DNA from: Bacteroidota bacterium
GTDB taxonomy: Bacteria; Bacteroidota; Bacteroidia; JACCXN01
Length of the DNA: 52,991 nucleotides
Assembly: GCA_013696965.1 (NCBI GenBank)
Contig: JACCXN010000024.1
Location: 1-52,991 of the forward strand
Direction: 5' to 3'
The position numbers and the translations under genes were made by a program. Under the pieces are notes generated by a model. It saw only the letters and a list, made by a program, of their open reading frames with translations. It was not told the origin of the DNA and did not search any database. Below, piece by piece: positions 19,247 through 29,946 of this stretch (the stretch's first letter is position 1; every line of letters starts with the position of its first letter).

Positions 19247-20233
19247 ATGGATACTTTGAATATTGAGAAAGGATACTTGGATTTTGAAATAGATTCTTGC
19301 GTAGATTTGTTTGATGAAATCGAAAAACTCAAGAAGGAAAAAAATGCAGTTATACTTGCTCATTATTACCAGGATGCCGATATTCAGGATATTGCAGATT
19401 ATATTGGCGATAGCCTTGGTTTATCCCAACAAGCGGCCAAAACCAATGCAGATATAATTGTTTTTGCAGGTGTACATTTTATGGCCGAAACGGCAAAAAT
19501 TCTTTCACCTGGAAAAAAGGTGTTATTGCCCGATTTAAACGCAGGATGTTCCCTTGCCGATAGTTGTGAACCAGTAAAATTCGCTGCCTTTAAAGCACTC
19601 CATCCTGATCATGTTGTAATTTCATATGTTAATTGTTCAGCTGAAATTAAAGCACTTACAGATATTGTTTGTACCTCCAGCAATGCTGTTCAAATTGTAC
19701 AGAGTGTGCCACTAGATAAAAAAATAATTTTTGCCCCTGATAAAAACCTTGGCAGATATATTCAAAAACAAACCGGCCGGGAAATGGTTTTATGGGACGG
19801 GGCTTGTATGGTTCATGAAATATTTTCCCTTGAAAAAATAACACGATTGATGGTTAATAATCCCAATGCAAAACTTATTGCCCATCCTGAATGTGAAGAA
19901 GCAGTATTGGAGCATGCTCATTTCATTGGTTCAACTACTGCTCTTTTAAACTATGCAATTAATGATGAATGCATGGAGTTTATAGTGGCTACGGAAACAG
20001 GAATTTTGCACCAAATGATAAAAGCAGCTCCTCATAAAACATTTATACCTGCACCTCCTAATAATTCCTGTGCTTGTAATGATTGCCCTCATATGAAGTT
20101 AAATACACTTGAAAAGGTATATTTATGTTTAAAATATGAACTTCCTGAAATAATTATTGATAATGCTATTCAAAAGAAGGCAGAAATTTGCATTAAAAGA
20201 ATGTTAAAAATATCTGAAAACCATGGATTATAA
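19247..20233 (+). CDS. nadA: quinolinate synthase NadA
   Basis: 328 residues. It condenses iminoaspartate with dihydroxyacetone phosphate to quinolinate in de novo NAD synthesis, using a [4Fe-4S] cluster. Visible hallmarks: [52 protein letters not shown] (Cys101), WDGACMVHE (Cys187), HPEC and the C-terminal [10 protein letters not shown] (Cys275, 277, 280). Cytoplasmic. The usual partners nadB and nadC are not in this window. The last 11 bp overlap the start of the MORN-repeat gene, suggesting coupled translation with a functionally unrelated neighbour. Confidence 0.96.
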   Translation: MDTLNIEKGYLDFEIDSCVDLFDEIEKLKKEKNAVILAHYYQDADIQDIADYIGDSLGLSQQAAKTNADIIVFAGVHFMAETAKILSPGKKVLLPDLNAGCSLADSCEPVKFAAFKALHPDHVVISYVNCSAEIKALTDIVCTSSNAVQIVQSVPLDKKIIFAPDKNLGRYIQKQTGREMVLWDGACMVHEIFSLEKITRLMVNNPNAKLIAHPECEEAVLEHAHFIGSTTALLNYAINDECMEFIVATETGILHQMIKAAPHKTFIPAPPNNSCACNDCPHMKLNTLEKVYLCLKYELPEIIIDNAIQKKAEICIKRMLKISENHGL

Positions 20234-21773
20234 TTTTAATTACACCAATTATTACCTGAAATTATTTGTATTAATAATTTTTACTTTTTCATTTGTTCCA
20301 CTTTCGGCCCAAAACCAAATAAACCCAGAAGGCTATAATAAGTTTTATTTTGAAGATGGAACCCTTGCAAGTGAAGGAAATATGGTAAAAGGTAAGCCAG
20401 AAGGATATTGGAAAACATATTATAATAGCGGTATTATTAAATCAGAAGGAAACAGGAAAAATTTTGAATTGGATAGTGTTTGGAAGTTTTATGATGAAAC
20501 CGGTAAAATTAAAAATGAAATAAATTATGTGGAAGGTAAAAAAGACGGACGCTCAATAAATTACAATAAAGATGAAATTATTATTTCTGAAGAAAACTTT
20601 ATTAACAATCAAATGCAAGGTTTTAGTAAATATTTTTATGATTCAGGCGAACTTAAATTTAAAACTAATTTTATTGATAGCAGAGAAGAGGGGGAGGGTT
20701 TTGAATATGCCAAAGATGGAAGCCTTATAACTATTTTGGAATATAAAAGAGGTTATATTTCCAGACAGGAAAAAATTAACCGAAAAGACAAGAATGGATT
20801 AAAGCAAGGTGTTTGGAAGGATTTTTATGAAACAGGAGCAATAAAAACCGAAGGCAGGTATGTAAATGATAAAAAAAATGGATATTTTAAGCAGTATGAT
20901 TTAAACGGAAATCTAAAAATCACTATTAAATATTTAGAAGATATTGTTCAGGAGGAACCTGATGAATTAAAACCTGCAGATGTACAGGTAAAATATTATA
21001 AAAATGGAAAACCAAAATCCATTGGCAATTATAAAAATAACAAGCCAGAAGGAATACACAGAGAATATGCCCTTGACGGAAGTATAACCTCCTCAAAAAT
21101 TTATACCGATGGAATTATTACCGGTGATGGTATTATTGATGAGGCAGGAGTTAAACAAGGTGACTGGAAAGAGTTTTATCCAGAAGGAATATTGAGATCC
21201 CAGGGGAAATACCTTGATGGTAAGCGCATTGATGACTGGGTTTTTTACCATCAAAATGGAAAAATTGAACAAAAAGGGAAGTACCTTAAAAATGAAATTC
21301 CAACAGGAATTTGGAAATGGTATTATGAAACCGGGGATTTATTAAGGGAGGAAAATTACCGAAAAGGACTGCGGGATGGCCCAATGGTCGAATATTCAGA
21401 AACAAATACAGTTGTTACTAAGGGCGAATTTATTGATGATGAAAAAGAGGGTGAATGGTTCTATGAAATGGGAGACCATAGAGAAGAAGGCGCTTATATT
21501 GCCGGAAAAATGAACGGGGAGTGGAAGTTCTTTTATGAAAATGGAAAGTTGTATTTCGAAGGAAAATTCATTGACGATAATGCCGATGGAAAGCATAAAA
21601 ATTATTGGGAAAACGGAAAGCTTAAAGAAGAAGGAAAATATATTATGGGTAAAAAAGAAGGAGAATGGCGTTCATATACAATTGAGGGAACCCTCTACCT
21701 TGTTACTTATTATAGAGATGGAATTGAATTGAAATACGATGGAGTTAAGATAAAACCCATTTTTGAAAATTAA
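20223..21773 (+). CDS. secreted MORN/YwqK-type repeat protein
   Basis: 516 residues. An N-terminal signal peptide ([19 protein letters not shown]) is followed by about 15-18 tandem repeats of roughly 23 residues with the pattern G.W..YY..G....G.Y..G...G, for example [19 protein letters not shown] and [15 protein letters not shown]. Such repeats form elongated beta-hairpin ladders; in Bacteroidota they are annotated as YwqK-type antitoxin-like or MORN proteins, but a toxin-antitoxin role is not supported here: no toxin gene is adjacent. There is no T9SS sorting domain and no lipobox, so a periplasmic location is likely. The ATG at 20223 overlaps nadA by 11 bp. Confidence 0.8.
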   Translation: MDYNFNYTNYYLKLFVLIIFTFSFVPLSAQNQINPEGYNKFYFEDGTLASEGNMVKGKPEGYWKTYYNSGIIKSEGNRKNFELDSVWKFYDETGKIKNEINYVEGKKDGRSINYNKDEIIISEENFINNQMQGFSKYFYDSGELKFKTNFIDSREEGEGFEYAKDGSLITILEYKRGYISRQEKINRKDKNGLKQGVWKDFYETGAIKTEGRYVNDKKNGYFKQYDLNGNLKITIKYLEDIVQEEPDELKPADVQVKYYKNGKPKSIGNYKNNKPEGIHREYALDGSITSSKIYTDGIITGDGIIDEAGVKQGDWKEFYPEGILRSQGKYLDGKRIDDWVFYHQNGKIEQKGKYLKNEIPTGIWKWYYETGDLLREENYRKGLRDGPMVEYSETNTVVTKGEFIDDEKEGEWFYEMGDHREEGAYIAGKMNGEWKFFYENGKLYFEGKFIDDNADGKHKNYWENGKLKEEGKYIMGKKEGEWRSYTIEGTLYLVTYYRDGIELKYDGVKIKPIFEN

Positions 21774-21941
21774 TTTTGATCTTAAAAAGGTATAATTAGA
21801 ACAATAAAACCTTCTTTTTATTCTCCCCATGAATAAAAAAAGTGGTTTTTATCGACTTCGAAAAACTCTTTTATGTTTTTACAACAGCTTTTTGAAATTA
21901 ATAAAACAAACTAAACCAGCCAGTGTTATTTGGCTTTTTAA

Positions 21942-24900
21942 ATGGCAAAAAAAGATACTAAAGAACTATTAATTGAAGAAGTAAAGCTTCTTAAAGAAAA
22001 AATTGCTTTGCTTGAAATAGAAAAAGGAAATATATCCTTTCAGGAAAATTTTTTCCCAGGCCTTGCCGTAATAAATAAGCACGAAAAAAACATTGAAAAA
22101 AACGAAGAACGTTTAAAATTAGCTTTGGGGGCTTCGGGCATTGGTGTTTGGGAATGGGACATTAGCTCAGATAAAATTAATTGGTCAGATTCAGTTTATG
22201 ATTTATTTGAAGTTAAAAAATCAAAAGAAAAATTAATTCTTCAATCCCACCTTTCAATAATTTACTCCGAAGATGTTTCTTATTTTCAATCTATTTTAAA
22301 TAGTTCTATTAAAAATAATGTACCATTTGAGTTAAAGCACAGATTGGAAAAACACAAAGAAAACTGGATTTTGTGCAAGGGTATAATATTGACTGAAAAC
22401 AATGGCTTAGCGTATAAGGTAATTGGTAATGTTATGGATATTACCAACCGGATTAAACATGAACAACTTTTATTGGCATCTCAGGAAAGACTGAGAAAAC
22501 AAAACAAAGCATTATTGGAATTATCGGGAAGGGTAAACGTTAAAATGGGAGAAACGCGCCTGGTGATTAATGATGTTTTAATTACTGCTGCCGATATTAT
22601 GGAGCTTCCAAGGGTTGGCCTATGGGTTTTAAATGATGAAGAGGACTGCCTGAGCCATTTTGCAGGATACTACAACAAAAATTTTTCTACCGAAAACAGG
22701 GTATTAGAATTAGCAAACTATCCGGTATATTTCAATGCAATTCGGAATAAAAACGTAATCGTTACACAGGATGTTTATTCCAATGATTTAACGCGGGAAT
22801 TAGTAAGTTACTGCAGCAAAAATAAAATTACCTCTATGCTTGATATTCCCTTAATTGTGAATGGCAAAATAAAGGGAATTGTTTGTTTTGAACAACAAAA
22901 TTTTATACGCAACTGGACCTTGGATGAGCAAAATTTTGCTGGAGCGGTTGTAAATATTATTGCACTTGCCATGGAGGTCTCAGAAAGAATAAAGGCGCAA
23001 GAGCAATTAAAATTATCAGAAAAAAGCTACTATGAACTTTTCGACAATAGCCCTGAATTAATTTATATACAGGATAAAAACAGCGTTTACATTGATGTAA
23101 ATAAAGCTGTAATTGAGAAATATGGCTTAACAAGAGAACAAATAATAGGAAATAAACCGGATATGCTTGGGGCATCAGGAATGAACGACAATGCATTACT
23201 GCTGGAAAAAATCAATTTAGCCTGGGAGGGAGGCTCCCATAAGTTCAACTGGTGGGGCAAAAAGAAAAACGAGGAGGTTTTTCTCAAGGAAATAGTAGTA
23301 AGGAGAGGCAGGTATTTTGGTATGGATGTAATTATTGCATCAGGAAGGGATATTTCAGAACAAAAAAAATATGAAAACCTATTAATAGAAAAAGAACAAA
23401 ACCTGTCAATGGTTTTAAATAACATTGATTATTTAACATATAGTTCAGATATTATTAATGGAAACATTGAATTAAAATACATTAGCCCCCATTCTCAAAA
23501 AATCATTGGATTTACAACAGCCGAATTTATTAGCGCCTTAAAAAGCAATGGGCTAAAAGACCATTATCATATTGACGATGTTCCTAAATTAATGAAAGCT
23601 GCGGATGAAATAAAAAACACAAAAAAAAGCGCAACCCTTATATACCGCTTTTTTCATAAAACAAAAAAAAGGTACATATGGATTGAAGAATCCATTTTTC
23701 CACAATTTGATAACCAGGGGAAAAGGAGAGCAAATTTTGGAGTTTTAAGAGATGTAACTGAAAGAGTTACAGCCGAACAAAGCCTGATTAAAAGCGAAGA
23801 AAGATACAGGTTGTTATTTGAAAGTAATATGGCAGGGGTTTTTAGAACTACCATTTCTGGAAAAATCATTGAGTGCAACAAGGCCTTTGTAGATATATTT
23901 AAATATGATTCGGTTGATGAAATACAAGGAAGAAGTGCTGCGGAATTATATGCCAGCAAAAAAGAGAGGGAAATATATATTGAAGACCTCAAAAAATATG
24001 GAAGCCTTTATAATTACCAAATAAAGAGTGTAACAAAACAGGGAAAAAACGTGTGGCTATTGGCAAGCGTTACCCTTGTTAATCCAAGTGAAAAAGAAAG
24101 GGAACAGGAAATTTTAGGAACCCTTATTGATATAACGGAGCTTAAAGAAGTGCAGGAAACATTGCTTGAGAACGAAGAAAAGTTTAAAAGCATTGGCGAA
24201 TCTGCCCCGGTGGGTATATTTTTAACAGATATTGAGGGAAGGCCTGAATATATTAATCCAAAGCTTCAGCAATTAATTGAAATACCTCTAAACGATACTG
24301 TTGATAAATCCCTTATTAATAGGATTCATCCGGGAGATTTTAAACAATTGCTAACAAGTACAGATTTTGCATTAAAAAACAAAGGCGATTTAAATATTGA
24401 GTTCCGATTAATAGGTGAAAAAGCCCAGTTAATCTGGGTTTGTTTAAATGCAACTGTAAGAAAAAACTCAAAAGGAGAAATTGCTGGATGGGTTGGTACC
24501 GTTGAAGATATTACAGATAGAAAAACCTCAGAGGATATTATTAAGGAAAGCGAACAGCGCTTTAAACTTTTATCAGAAGTTGCCATAGAAGGCATTGTTT
24601 TAACCGAAAATGCTGTGGTTTTTGATTGCAATAACCGATTTTATGAAATGCATGGATACACTTCAAAGGAAGAAGTTATTGGAAAGCACGTTTTAGATTT
24701 TTTAATGCCCGAATTTCATCAGCAGGCTTTGAAAAGCATGGAGTTTAAAAAGTCAAAATCAAGCGAAGTAATTGCAGTTACCAAAACAGGAAAACCAATT
24801 ACAATTGAAATCAGCGGTATGCAAATTCCCTATTACGGTAGAAAGGTTAGAGTTTCTGTGCTTTATGACATTAGCCAGAGAAAAAACATTGAAAATTCTT

Positions 24901-27900
24901 TGAAGGAAAGCGAACGCGCCCTTTCAACGCTAATGAGCAATCTTCCCGGGATGGCCTATCGTTGTCAGAACAATCCTTCATGGACAATGGAATTTGCAAG
25001 CGCAGGTTGCCTGGAGTTAACCGGATATAAATCCAAGGAACTTATTAAGAACAATAAAATAGCTTACGATCAAATAATTCACCCAAAAGACAAAGAAAGA
25101 GTCTGGAAAATCATTCAAGGTTCCCTTGCAAGCAAAAATTCTTTCGAATTGGAGTATCGAATTATTACAGCCTCGGGAAAAACAAAATGGGTGTGGGAGC
25201 AGGGGGAGGGAGTGTTTGACGAAAAGGGAAAAGTAAAAATCATTGAAGGATTTATTACCGATATCAGTGAAAGGAAGGAATTTGACAGTCTTATACGCCA
25301 AAGTAGAAAAAGTTTTAAGGATCTTATTGACTTTTCTCCGGTGGGGGTTATAATTGTGCAGGGAAAAAGTGTAGTTTTTGCCAATCCGGTTGCAAGGGAT
25401 ATTTTAAAAATTTCCGACAACTTTAGAATTGATAAGGCCTCGATATTTGATTATTTGCAACCCGAGTACCATGCAACTGTAAAAAACAGCTTAGGCCGCA
25501 TTAAAAAGGGCGAAAAACTAGCTTTTGCTGAAGTTAAGGTAAGATCAACAGATGGAGCAATTATAGATATTGAAACCAATGGAACAATTACTAATTTTTT
25601 GGGTAAAGAGGCAATACAAATTGTTTGTCACGATATTTCCTATCGCAAGCAGCTTCATAATGAGCAATTAAGGGCCGAAGTGGCAGAGGAGACAAATAAA
25701 ATACTTAAACAAGAAATTTCCGATCGCGAAAAGGCTGAAAAAATGCTTATTGAAACTCAAAAATTCACAAGAAATATTATTGACAGCTCCCTTGATATTA
25801 TTTGGGCTACCGATAAAAATGGATTTATCATCGAATTCAACGAAGCGGCACAAAAAGCCTTTGGTTTTGGTTTGAATGAAATGAAAACCCAATCCCCACA
25901 AGTTTTGTACGCTGTAAATGAGGATTTTAATAAAAGCAATAAAACGATTATCAAAACGGGTACCTTTTCTGGAGAAATTAAAAACAAAAGGAAAAACGGG
26001 GAAATATTTACCAGCTATATGTCTGCATCCTTTCTTTTTGATGAGAACGGGGATCAGATTGGGTCAATGGGAATTTCCAGGGACATAACCGGATTGAAGC
26101 TGGAGGAAGAGAGAAAGGAAACTCAATATGCAATAACAAGAATACTTTCAGAAGCTCCCTTCTTCTATGAAGCCGCCCCTGCTATACTAAGTGCATTCGC
26201 TTTCGGATTTAATCTTGATTATGGCGAAATATGGCTTGTTAACAATCAAAACAATGAACTTGATTATTACTGTGGATTTGTTAATCCTAATTTTAAGCAA
26301 ACAGCATCAAAAAAATTTCAGAATGGTTCAAAAAAGATGAAATTTTCTTCAGGAGAAGGCCTGGCAGGTAAAATTTGGAGTAATAACAAAACAATGTGGA
26401 TTGAAGATTTAGAAAAATCCTCAATTTCTCCTCTTAAGAAAGAAGGCCTGATGGCGGGATATAACAGTGCTTTTGGATTTCCGATCAAAAGTGGAAAATT
26501 AACTCTTGGGGTTTTCAACTTCTTTAGTAGCAATACCATTAAAGAAAATCATGAATTATTAAACCTTTTACCAGTAATTGGCTCCCAGATAGGGCAATTT
26601 ATTGTACGTAAAAAGGCAGAAGAAGAACTCAGGGTCAGTGAAGAAAGATTTAAAGCTATTTATAATGTTGCCGCTGTTGGGATTGCTAGGGTGAGCCTAA
26701 CCGGGAAATTTATACAGGTAAATCAGCGCTTGTGTGATATTTTTGGTTATACAGATATTGAATTATATGCTAAAACATTTCAGGAATTTACCTATTCAAG
26801 AGATCTTCAAAAAAGTATTCTGTTTCTAAAAAAGCTACTTTCAAAAAAAATAGAAAAGTTTACTCAGGAAAAAAGATACATTCATAAAAATGGAAGTATA
26901 ATTTTTGTTAACCTAACCGTTTCTGTTGTAAAGGATGAAGATGGAAATCCCGATTATTTTGTTTCTGTATTTGAAGATATATCAGAAAGAAAATCATCAG
27001 AAGAAAAAATATTTAAACAGGCAGCAAAACTCAATTCAATTTTTGAAAGTTCATCACATCAAATATGGACACTTAATAGAAATTATGAATTAACGTCATT
27101 TAACCAGAATTATGTAAGAGCAATAAATAAATTCTTTAATGTTGAACCCCTTTTAGGAACAAATGTACAAAAGGCAAGTAAATTATTGCTGGATGAGAAG
27201 ACCTTTGAGCAGATAAATAAGATATACAAGGAAGCCTTCAAAGGTATACCCCAGCATTTTGAGATACCATATTATTCTAAAGAAGGCAAAAGCATCTGGT
27301 TGGAAACCTTTCTAAATCCTATTAGGCTTGAAAAGGGAAAAATTGAGGAAATTTCATGCATTGCTCAGGACATTACCGGAAAAAAAATAATTGAGCAACA
27401 AATTAAAAGCTCGCTTAAAGAAAAAGAAGTGCTTCTTAAAGAAGTTCATCATAGGGTGAAAAATAATTTACAGGTAATTTCAAGCATTCTTAACCTGCAA
27501 TCCTCTAACCTGACAGATAAAAAAGTACTGGATGTATTAAAGGAAAGCCAGGACAGGATAAAGACAATGGCATATATTCATGAGAGTCTTTACCAATCAA
27601 AGGACTTTAGCCAAATAAATTTTTTGGAATACATTGATAATTTATCAAGGAATTTATTACATTCATACCGCGGTCATAATAATTTTGTCGATTTAAAGTT
27701 AGATATAGATAAAGTTTACCTAAATTTGGATTTAGCTATTCCATGTGGGTTGATAATAAATGAATTGGTTTCAAATGCTTTAAAGTATGCATTTCCAAAA
27801 AACAAAAAGGGAACCATTTTTATTGGTGTGAAGGTTATGGCTGATGATCTTCAAATTACTGTTAAAGATAACGGAATTGGCTTTCCACAGCATATAGTTT

Positions 27901-28058
27901 TTAAGAATACAGAAACCTTAGGTTTGCAGCTAGTTACCGCCTTGTCTGAGCAAATTTGTGCTACAATAAGTATGGAAACAAAGTTGGATCAGGGCACAAG
28001 TTATATATTGAGTTTTAATTACAAATTAAATAAAACAAATCCCAATGGCAAAAGTTAA
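21942..28058 (+). CDS. giant multi-PAS/GAF hybrid-free sensor histidine kinase (HisKA_2 type)
   Basis: 2038 residues, no membrane helices, so probably a cytoplasmic sensor. A short coiled coil (5-30) is followed by PAS (56-172), GAF (190-350), PAS at about 355-476, 486-610, 619-730, 744-857, 869-975, 989-1105, 1120-1230 and 1271-1380, GAF (1393-1553), and PAS at 1565-1676 and 1693-1808. The domain ends are marked by DIT/DIS..K motifs. The transmitter is of the HisKA_2 kind: EVHHRVKNNLQ (phospho-acceptor among His1836/1837), then NELVSNALKYAFP and DNGIGFP of the ATPase domain. The cognate response regulator overlaps the 3' end by 14 bp. Ligands of the PAS domains are not predictable; no heme or flavin motif was recognised. 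Confidence 0.92.
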   Translation: MAKKDTKELLIEEVKLLKEKIALLEIEKGNISFQENFFPGLAVINKHEKNIEKNEERLKLALGASGIGVWEWDISSDKINWSDSVYDLFEVKKSKEKLILQSHLSIIYSEDVSYFQSILNSSIKNNVPFELKHRLEKHKENWILCKGIILTENNGLAYKVIGNVMDITNRIKHEQLLLASQERLRKQNKALLELSGRVNVKMGETRLVINDVLITAADIMELPRVGLWVLNDEEDCLSHFAGYYNKNFSTENRVLELANYPVYFNAIRNKNVIVTQDVYSNDLTRELVSYCSKNKITSMLDIPLIVNGKIKGIVCFEQQNFIRNWTLDEQNFAGAVVNIIALAMEVSERIKAQEQLKLSEKSYYELFDNSPELIYIQDKNSVYIDVNKAVIEKYGLTREQIIGNKPDMLGASGMNDNALLLEKINLAWEGGSHKFNWWGKKKNEEVFLKEIVVRRGRYFGMDVIIASGRDISEQKKYENLLIEKEQNLSMVLNNIDYLTYSSDIINGNIELKYISPHSQKIIGFTTAEFISALKSNGLKDHYHIDDVPKLMKAADEIKNTKKSATLIYRFFHKTKKRYIWIEESIFPQFDNQGKRRANFGVLRDVTERVTAEQSLIKSEERYRLLFESNMAGVFRTTISGKIIECNKAFVDIFKYDSVDEIQGRSAAELYASKKEREIYIEDLKKYGSLYNYQIKSVTKQGKNVWLLASVTLVNPSEKEREQEILGTLIDITELKEVQETLLENEEKFKSIGESAPVGIFLTDIEGRPEYINPKLQQLIEIPLNDTVDKSLINRIHPGDFKQLLTSTDFALKNKGDLNIEFRLIGEKAQLIWVCLNATVRKNSKGEIAGWVGTVEDITDRKTSEDIIKESEQRFKLLSEVAIEGIVLTENAVVFDCNNRFYEMHGYTSKEEVIGKHVLDFLMPEFHQQALKSMEFKKSKSSEVIAVTKTGKPITIEISGMQIPYYGRKVRVSVLYDISQRKNIENSLKESERALSTLMSNLPGMAYRCQNNPSWTMEFASAGCLELTGYKSKELIKNNKIAYDQIIHPKDKERVWKIIQGSLASKNSFELEYRIITASGKTKWVWEQGEGVFDEKGKVKIIEGFITDISERKEFDSLIRQSRKSFKDLIDFSPVGVIIVQGKSVVFANPVARDILKISDNFRIDKASIFDYLQPEYHATVKNSLGRIKKGEKLAFAEVKVRSTDGAIIDIETNGTITNFLGKEAIQIVCHDISYRKQLHNEQLRAEVAEETNKILKQEISDREKAEKMLIETQKFTRNIIDSSLDIIWATDKNGFIIEFNEAAQKAFGFGLNEMKTQSPQVLYAVNEDFNKSNKTIIKTGTFSGEIKNKRKNGEIFTSYMSASFLFDENGDQIGSMGISRDITGLKLEEERKETQYAITRILSEAPFFYEAAPAILSAFAFGFNLDYGEIWLVNNQNNELDYYCGFVNPNFKQTASKKFQNGSKKMKFSSGEGLAGKIWSNNKTMWIEDLEKSSISPLKKEGLMAGYNSAFGFPIKSGKLTLGVFNFFSSNTIKENHELLNLLPVIGSQIGQFIVRKKAEEELRVSEERFKAIYNVAAVGIARVSLTGKFIQVNQRLCDIFGYTDIELYAKTFQEFTYSRDLQKSILFLKKLLSKKIEKFTQEKRYIHKNGSIIFVNLTVSVVKDEDGNPDYFVSVFEDISERKSSEEKIFKQAAKLNSIFESSSHQIWTLNRNYELTSFNQNYVRAINKFFNVEPLLGTNVQKASKLLLDEKTFEQINKIYKEAFKGIPQHFEIPYYSKEGKSIWLETFLNPIRLEKGKIEEISCIAQDITGKKIIEQQIKSSLKEKEVLLKEVHHRVKNNLQVISSILNLQSSNLTDKKVLDVLKESQDRIKTMAYIHESLYQSKDFSQINFLEYIDNLSRNLLHSYRGHNNFVDLKLDIDKVYLNLDLAIPCGLIINELVSNALKYAFPKNKKGTIFIGVKVMADDLQITVKDNGIGFPQHIVFKNTETLGLQLVTALSEQICATISMETKLDQGTSYILSFNYKLNKTNPNGKS

Positions 28059-28794
28059 TATTTTAGTAGTAGAGGATGAAAGCATTGTTTCAAAAGATAT
28101 TCAGCATAGTTTAAAGAAACTTGGATACAATGTTGTTGGAGCAACCGCAACGGGCGAGGAAGCAGTTACTCTTGCTGAGGACACTAATCCAGATATAGTA
28201 TTAATGGATATAATGCTAAAGGGCGAGATGAGTGGTATAGATGCAGCCTTGAAAATCAAAGAAAAATTTAGTATACCAATTATTTACCTTACTGCTTATG
28301 CCGATGAGAGTACCTTGAATAAAGCCAAAATTACTGAGCCATATGCATACATTCTTAAACCGTTTAAGGAAATAGATTTGCATACTTCAATTGAAATGGC
28401 TCTTTTTAAGCATAAAAAGCAGGTGGAGCTGAAAAAGGAAAGAGATTTTCTTTATTCAATTGTTGAGGGTAAGGATAGTGCAAATATAATTTTTGTTAAG
28501 TCCAATTTAAAACTTGTAAAGTTAAGAACAGAGGAAATCTATTATGTAGAAGCCCTTAAAGATTATGTTGTAATAAACACCATTAAGGCCAGATATACCA
28601 TTCATTCCACAATGAAGCAAATGCAACAAAAGCTAGGCAGTGATTTTGTAAGGGTGCACAGATCATACATTGTGAGAATTGACAAGATTTCTACTATTGA
28701 ACAAAACAATTTGATTGTAGAGGACAATAAAAAAATAATTCCAATTGGTGGTTCATATAAAGATGAACTTTCTATAAGATTAAACACTATTTAA
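28045..28794 (+). CDS. LytTR-family response regulator
   Basis: 249 residues. The receiver domain (1-122) has the acidic pair Glu10/Asp11, phospho-acceptor Asp55 (IVLMDIML), the conserved Thr and Lys in YLTAYAD and YILKPF. The C-terminal LytTR DNA-binding domain (about 150-245) shows LRTEEIYYVEALKDYVVI, STMKQMQQKL and FVRVHRSYIVRIDKI. It is translated from an ATG 14 bp inside the end of the kinase gene, so the pair forms one two-component system. LytTR regulators typically activate envelope or exported-product genes; targets here are unknown. A strong terminator follows. Confidence 0.95.
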   Translation: MAKVNILVVEDESIVSKDIQHSLKKLGYNVVGATATGEEAVTLAEDTNPDIVLMDIMLKGEMSGIDAALKIKEKFSIPIIYLTAYADESTLNKAKITEPYAYILKPFKEIDLHTSIEMALFKHKKQVELKKERDFLYSIVEGKDSANIIFVKSNLKLVKLRTEEIYYVEALKDYVVINTIKARYTIHSTMKQMQQKLGSDFVRVHRSYIVRIDKISTIEQNNLIVEDNKKIIPIGGSYKDELSIRLNTI

Positions 28795-28839
28795 GGTAAA
28801 AAAAATCTTTTTTAGGTTTTTTAAATTTTTTAAACGAAT

Positions 28840-28878
28840 AAAACCTGCCTAAGACCTTTTTCTTAAGCAGGTTTTTTT
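28840..28878 (+). terminator. rho-independent terminator after the LytTR regulator
   Basis: A 14-bp stem with one mismatch pairs 28840-28853 (AAAACCTGCCTAAG) with 28862-28875, an 8-nt loop separates them, and a run of seven T follows the CAGG arm. Confidence 0.9.
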
Positions 28879-28974
28879 ATGGATTGAGCTTTTTGAAGCC
28901 TCACTGAGATTAATGAAAAAAACAGTAACTTTAGTTGTAAACAAAATTAACTATCCTTTTTTTCAAAATTAACT

Positions 28975-29259
28975 ATGGTTAAACACTACAAAATTAGTAT
29001 AAGCGGGAAGGTTCAGGGTGTTTTTTTTCGCAAATCTGCTTCTAAAAAAGCAAAAGAACTTGGAGTTGCCGGAATTGTATTGAATAAACCCGAGGGAAGC
29101 GTTTATATAGAGGCCGAAGCAGAGGAGGCTGTATTGGGAGAGTTTATTGTTTGGTGTAAAAGAGGGCCTATTGGCGCGAAGGTGGAAGATGTAAATATTT
29201 TTGAAGGAGATTTAGTAAATTATGATCAATTTGAAATCATTAGAAGCAATAATTCTTAA
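28975..29259 (+). CDS. acyP: acylphosphatase
   Basis: 94 residues, the normal length of this family of small cytoplasmic enzymes, which hydrolyse carboxyl-phosphate bonds. The signature ISGKVQGVFFRKSA carries the phosphate-binding loop and catalytic Arg19; Asn37 in the VLNKPEGSV segment matches the catalytic Asn of the family, although the usual GWVRN context is changed to AGIVLN. It is monocistronic or the head of a short unit; the next gene starts 163 bp downstream. Confidence 0.93.
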   Translation: MVKHYKISISGKVQGVFFRKSASKKAKELGVAGIVLNKPEGSVYIEAEAEEAVLGEFIVWCKRGPIGAKVEDVNIFEGDLVNYDQFEIIRSNNS

Positions 29260-29422
29260 ATAGGGATTTTGTTGAAACAATAATGGGTTTTATGCCATAA
29301 AATATTGAAATGGTATAAATTAATTATATTTTTAAGACGAATCTTTACCTATTAGCTGTAATGGAGGATATTATTATTTAAATTTGAACATTAATTCAAA
29401 AGCATTATAAATAATAACGAAT

Positions 29423-29866
29423 ATGCAAGAACTAAAATTAGCCCTGGGAGCCGATCATGCAGGATATAAGTTAAAAGAATTGATTGTAAGTTATTTAAAA
29501 GAAAAGAATTACCTTATAAAAGATTTCGGTACTAACTCAGAGAGCAGCGTTGATTACCCAGATTTTGCCCATCCCGTAGCTCAAGGAGTACAGGATGGCA
29601 ATTATAATTTTGGAATATTAATTTGCGGAAGTGCCAATGGAATTAATATGACAGCCAATAAATACCGTAAAATACGTTCTGCTTTATGCTGGAAATCAGA
29701 AATAGCCGAACTTGCCAGATTGCACAACGATGCAAACATCCTTGCCCTGCCTGCAAGATACATTTCAGAAGAGGAAGCCATAAAAACCGTAGATGTGTTT
29801 TTAAATACAGCCTTTGAAGGTGGAAGGCATCAAAAAAGAGTAGAAAAAATTAACCAGTTGTGTTAA
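29423..29866 (+). CDS. rpiB: ribose-5-phosphate isomerase B
   Basis: 147 residues, full length for RpiB. It interconverts ribose 5-phosphate and ribulose 5-phosphate in the non-oxidative pentose phosphate pathway. Seen: LALGADHAGYKLKE with Asp11-His12, GTNSESSVDYPDFAHPVA, ICGSANGINMTANKY with the catalytic Cys68, the RSALCWKSEIAELARLHNDANILALPARY substrate loop, and a C-terminal GGRHQKRVEKI. The CGSANG motif differs from the more common CGTGIG, a variant that still keeps the catalytic Cys. Cytoplasmic. Confidence 0.94.
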   Translation: MQELKLALGADHAGYKLKELIVSYLKEKNYLIKDFGTNSESSVDYPDFAHPVAQGVQDGNYNFGILICGSANGINMTANKYRKIRSALCWKSEIAELARLHNDANILALPARYISEEEAIKTVDVFLNTAFEGGRHQKRVEKINQLC

Positions 29867-29946
29867 TTAATTTCTGGTATTGGTCCTTACAGGCCTAATT
29901 GTCTATCATTTACAAAGCATTAAAATTATTATCCCTAAAGAATAAC

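Noticed and set aside
20223-21773. antitoxin of a toxin-antitoxin pair
   Set aside because: YwqK-type repeats are sometimes labelled antitoxin, but the protein is secreted and has no toxin neighbour.
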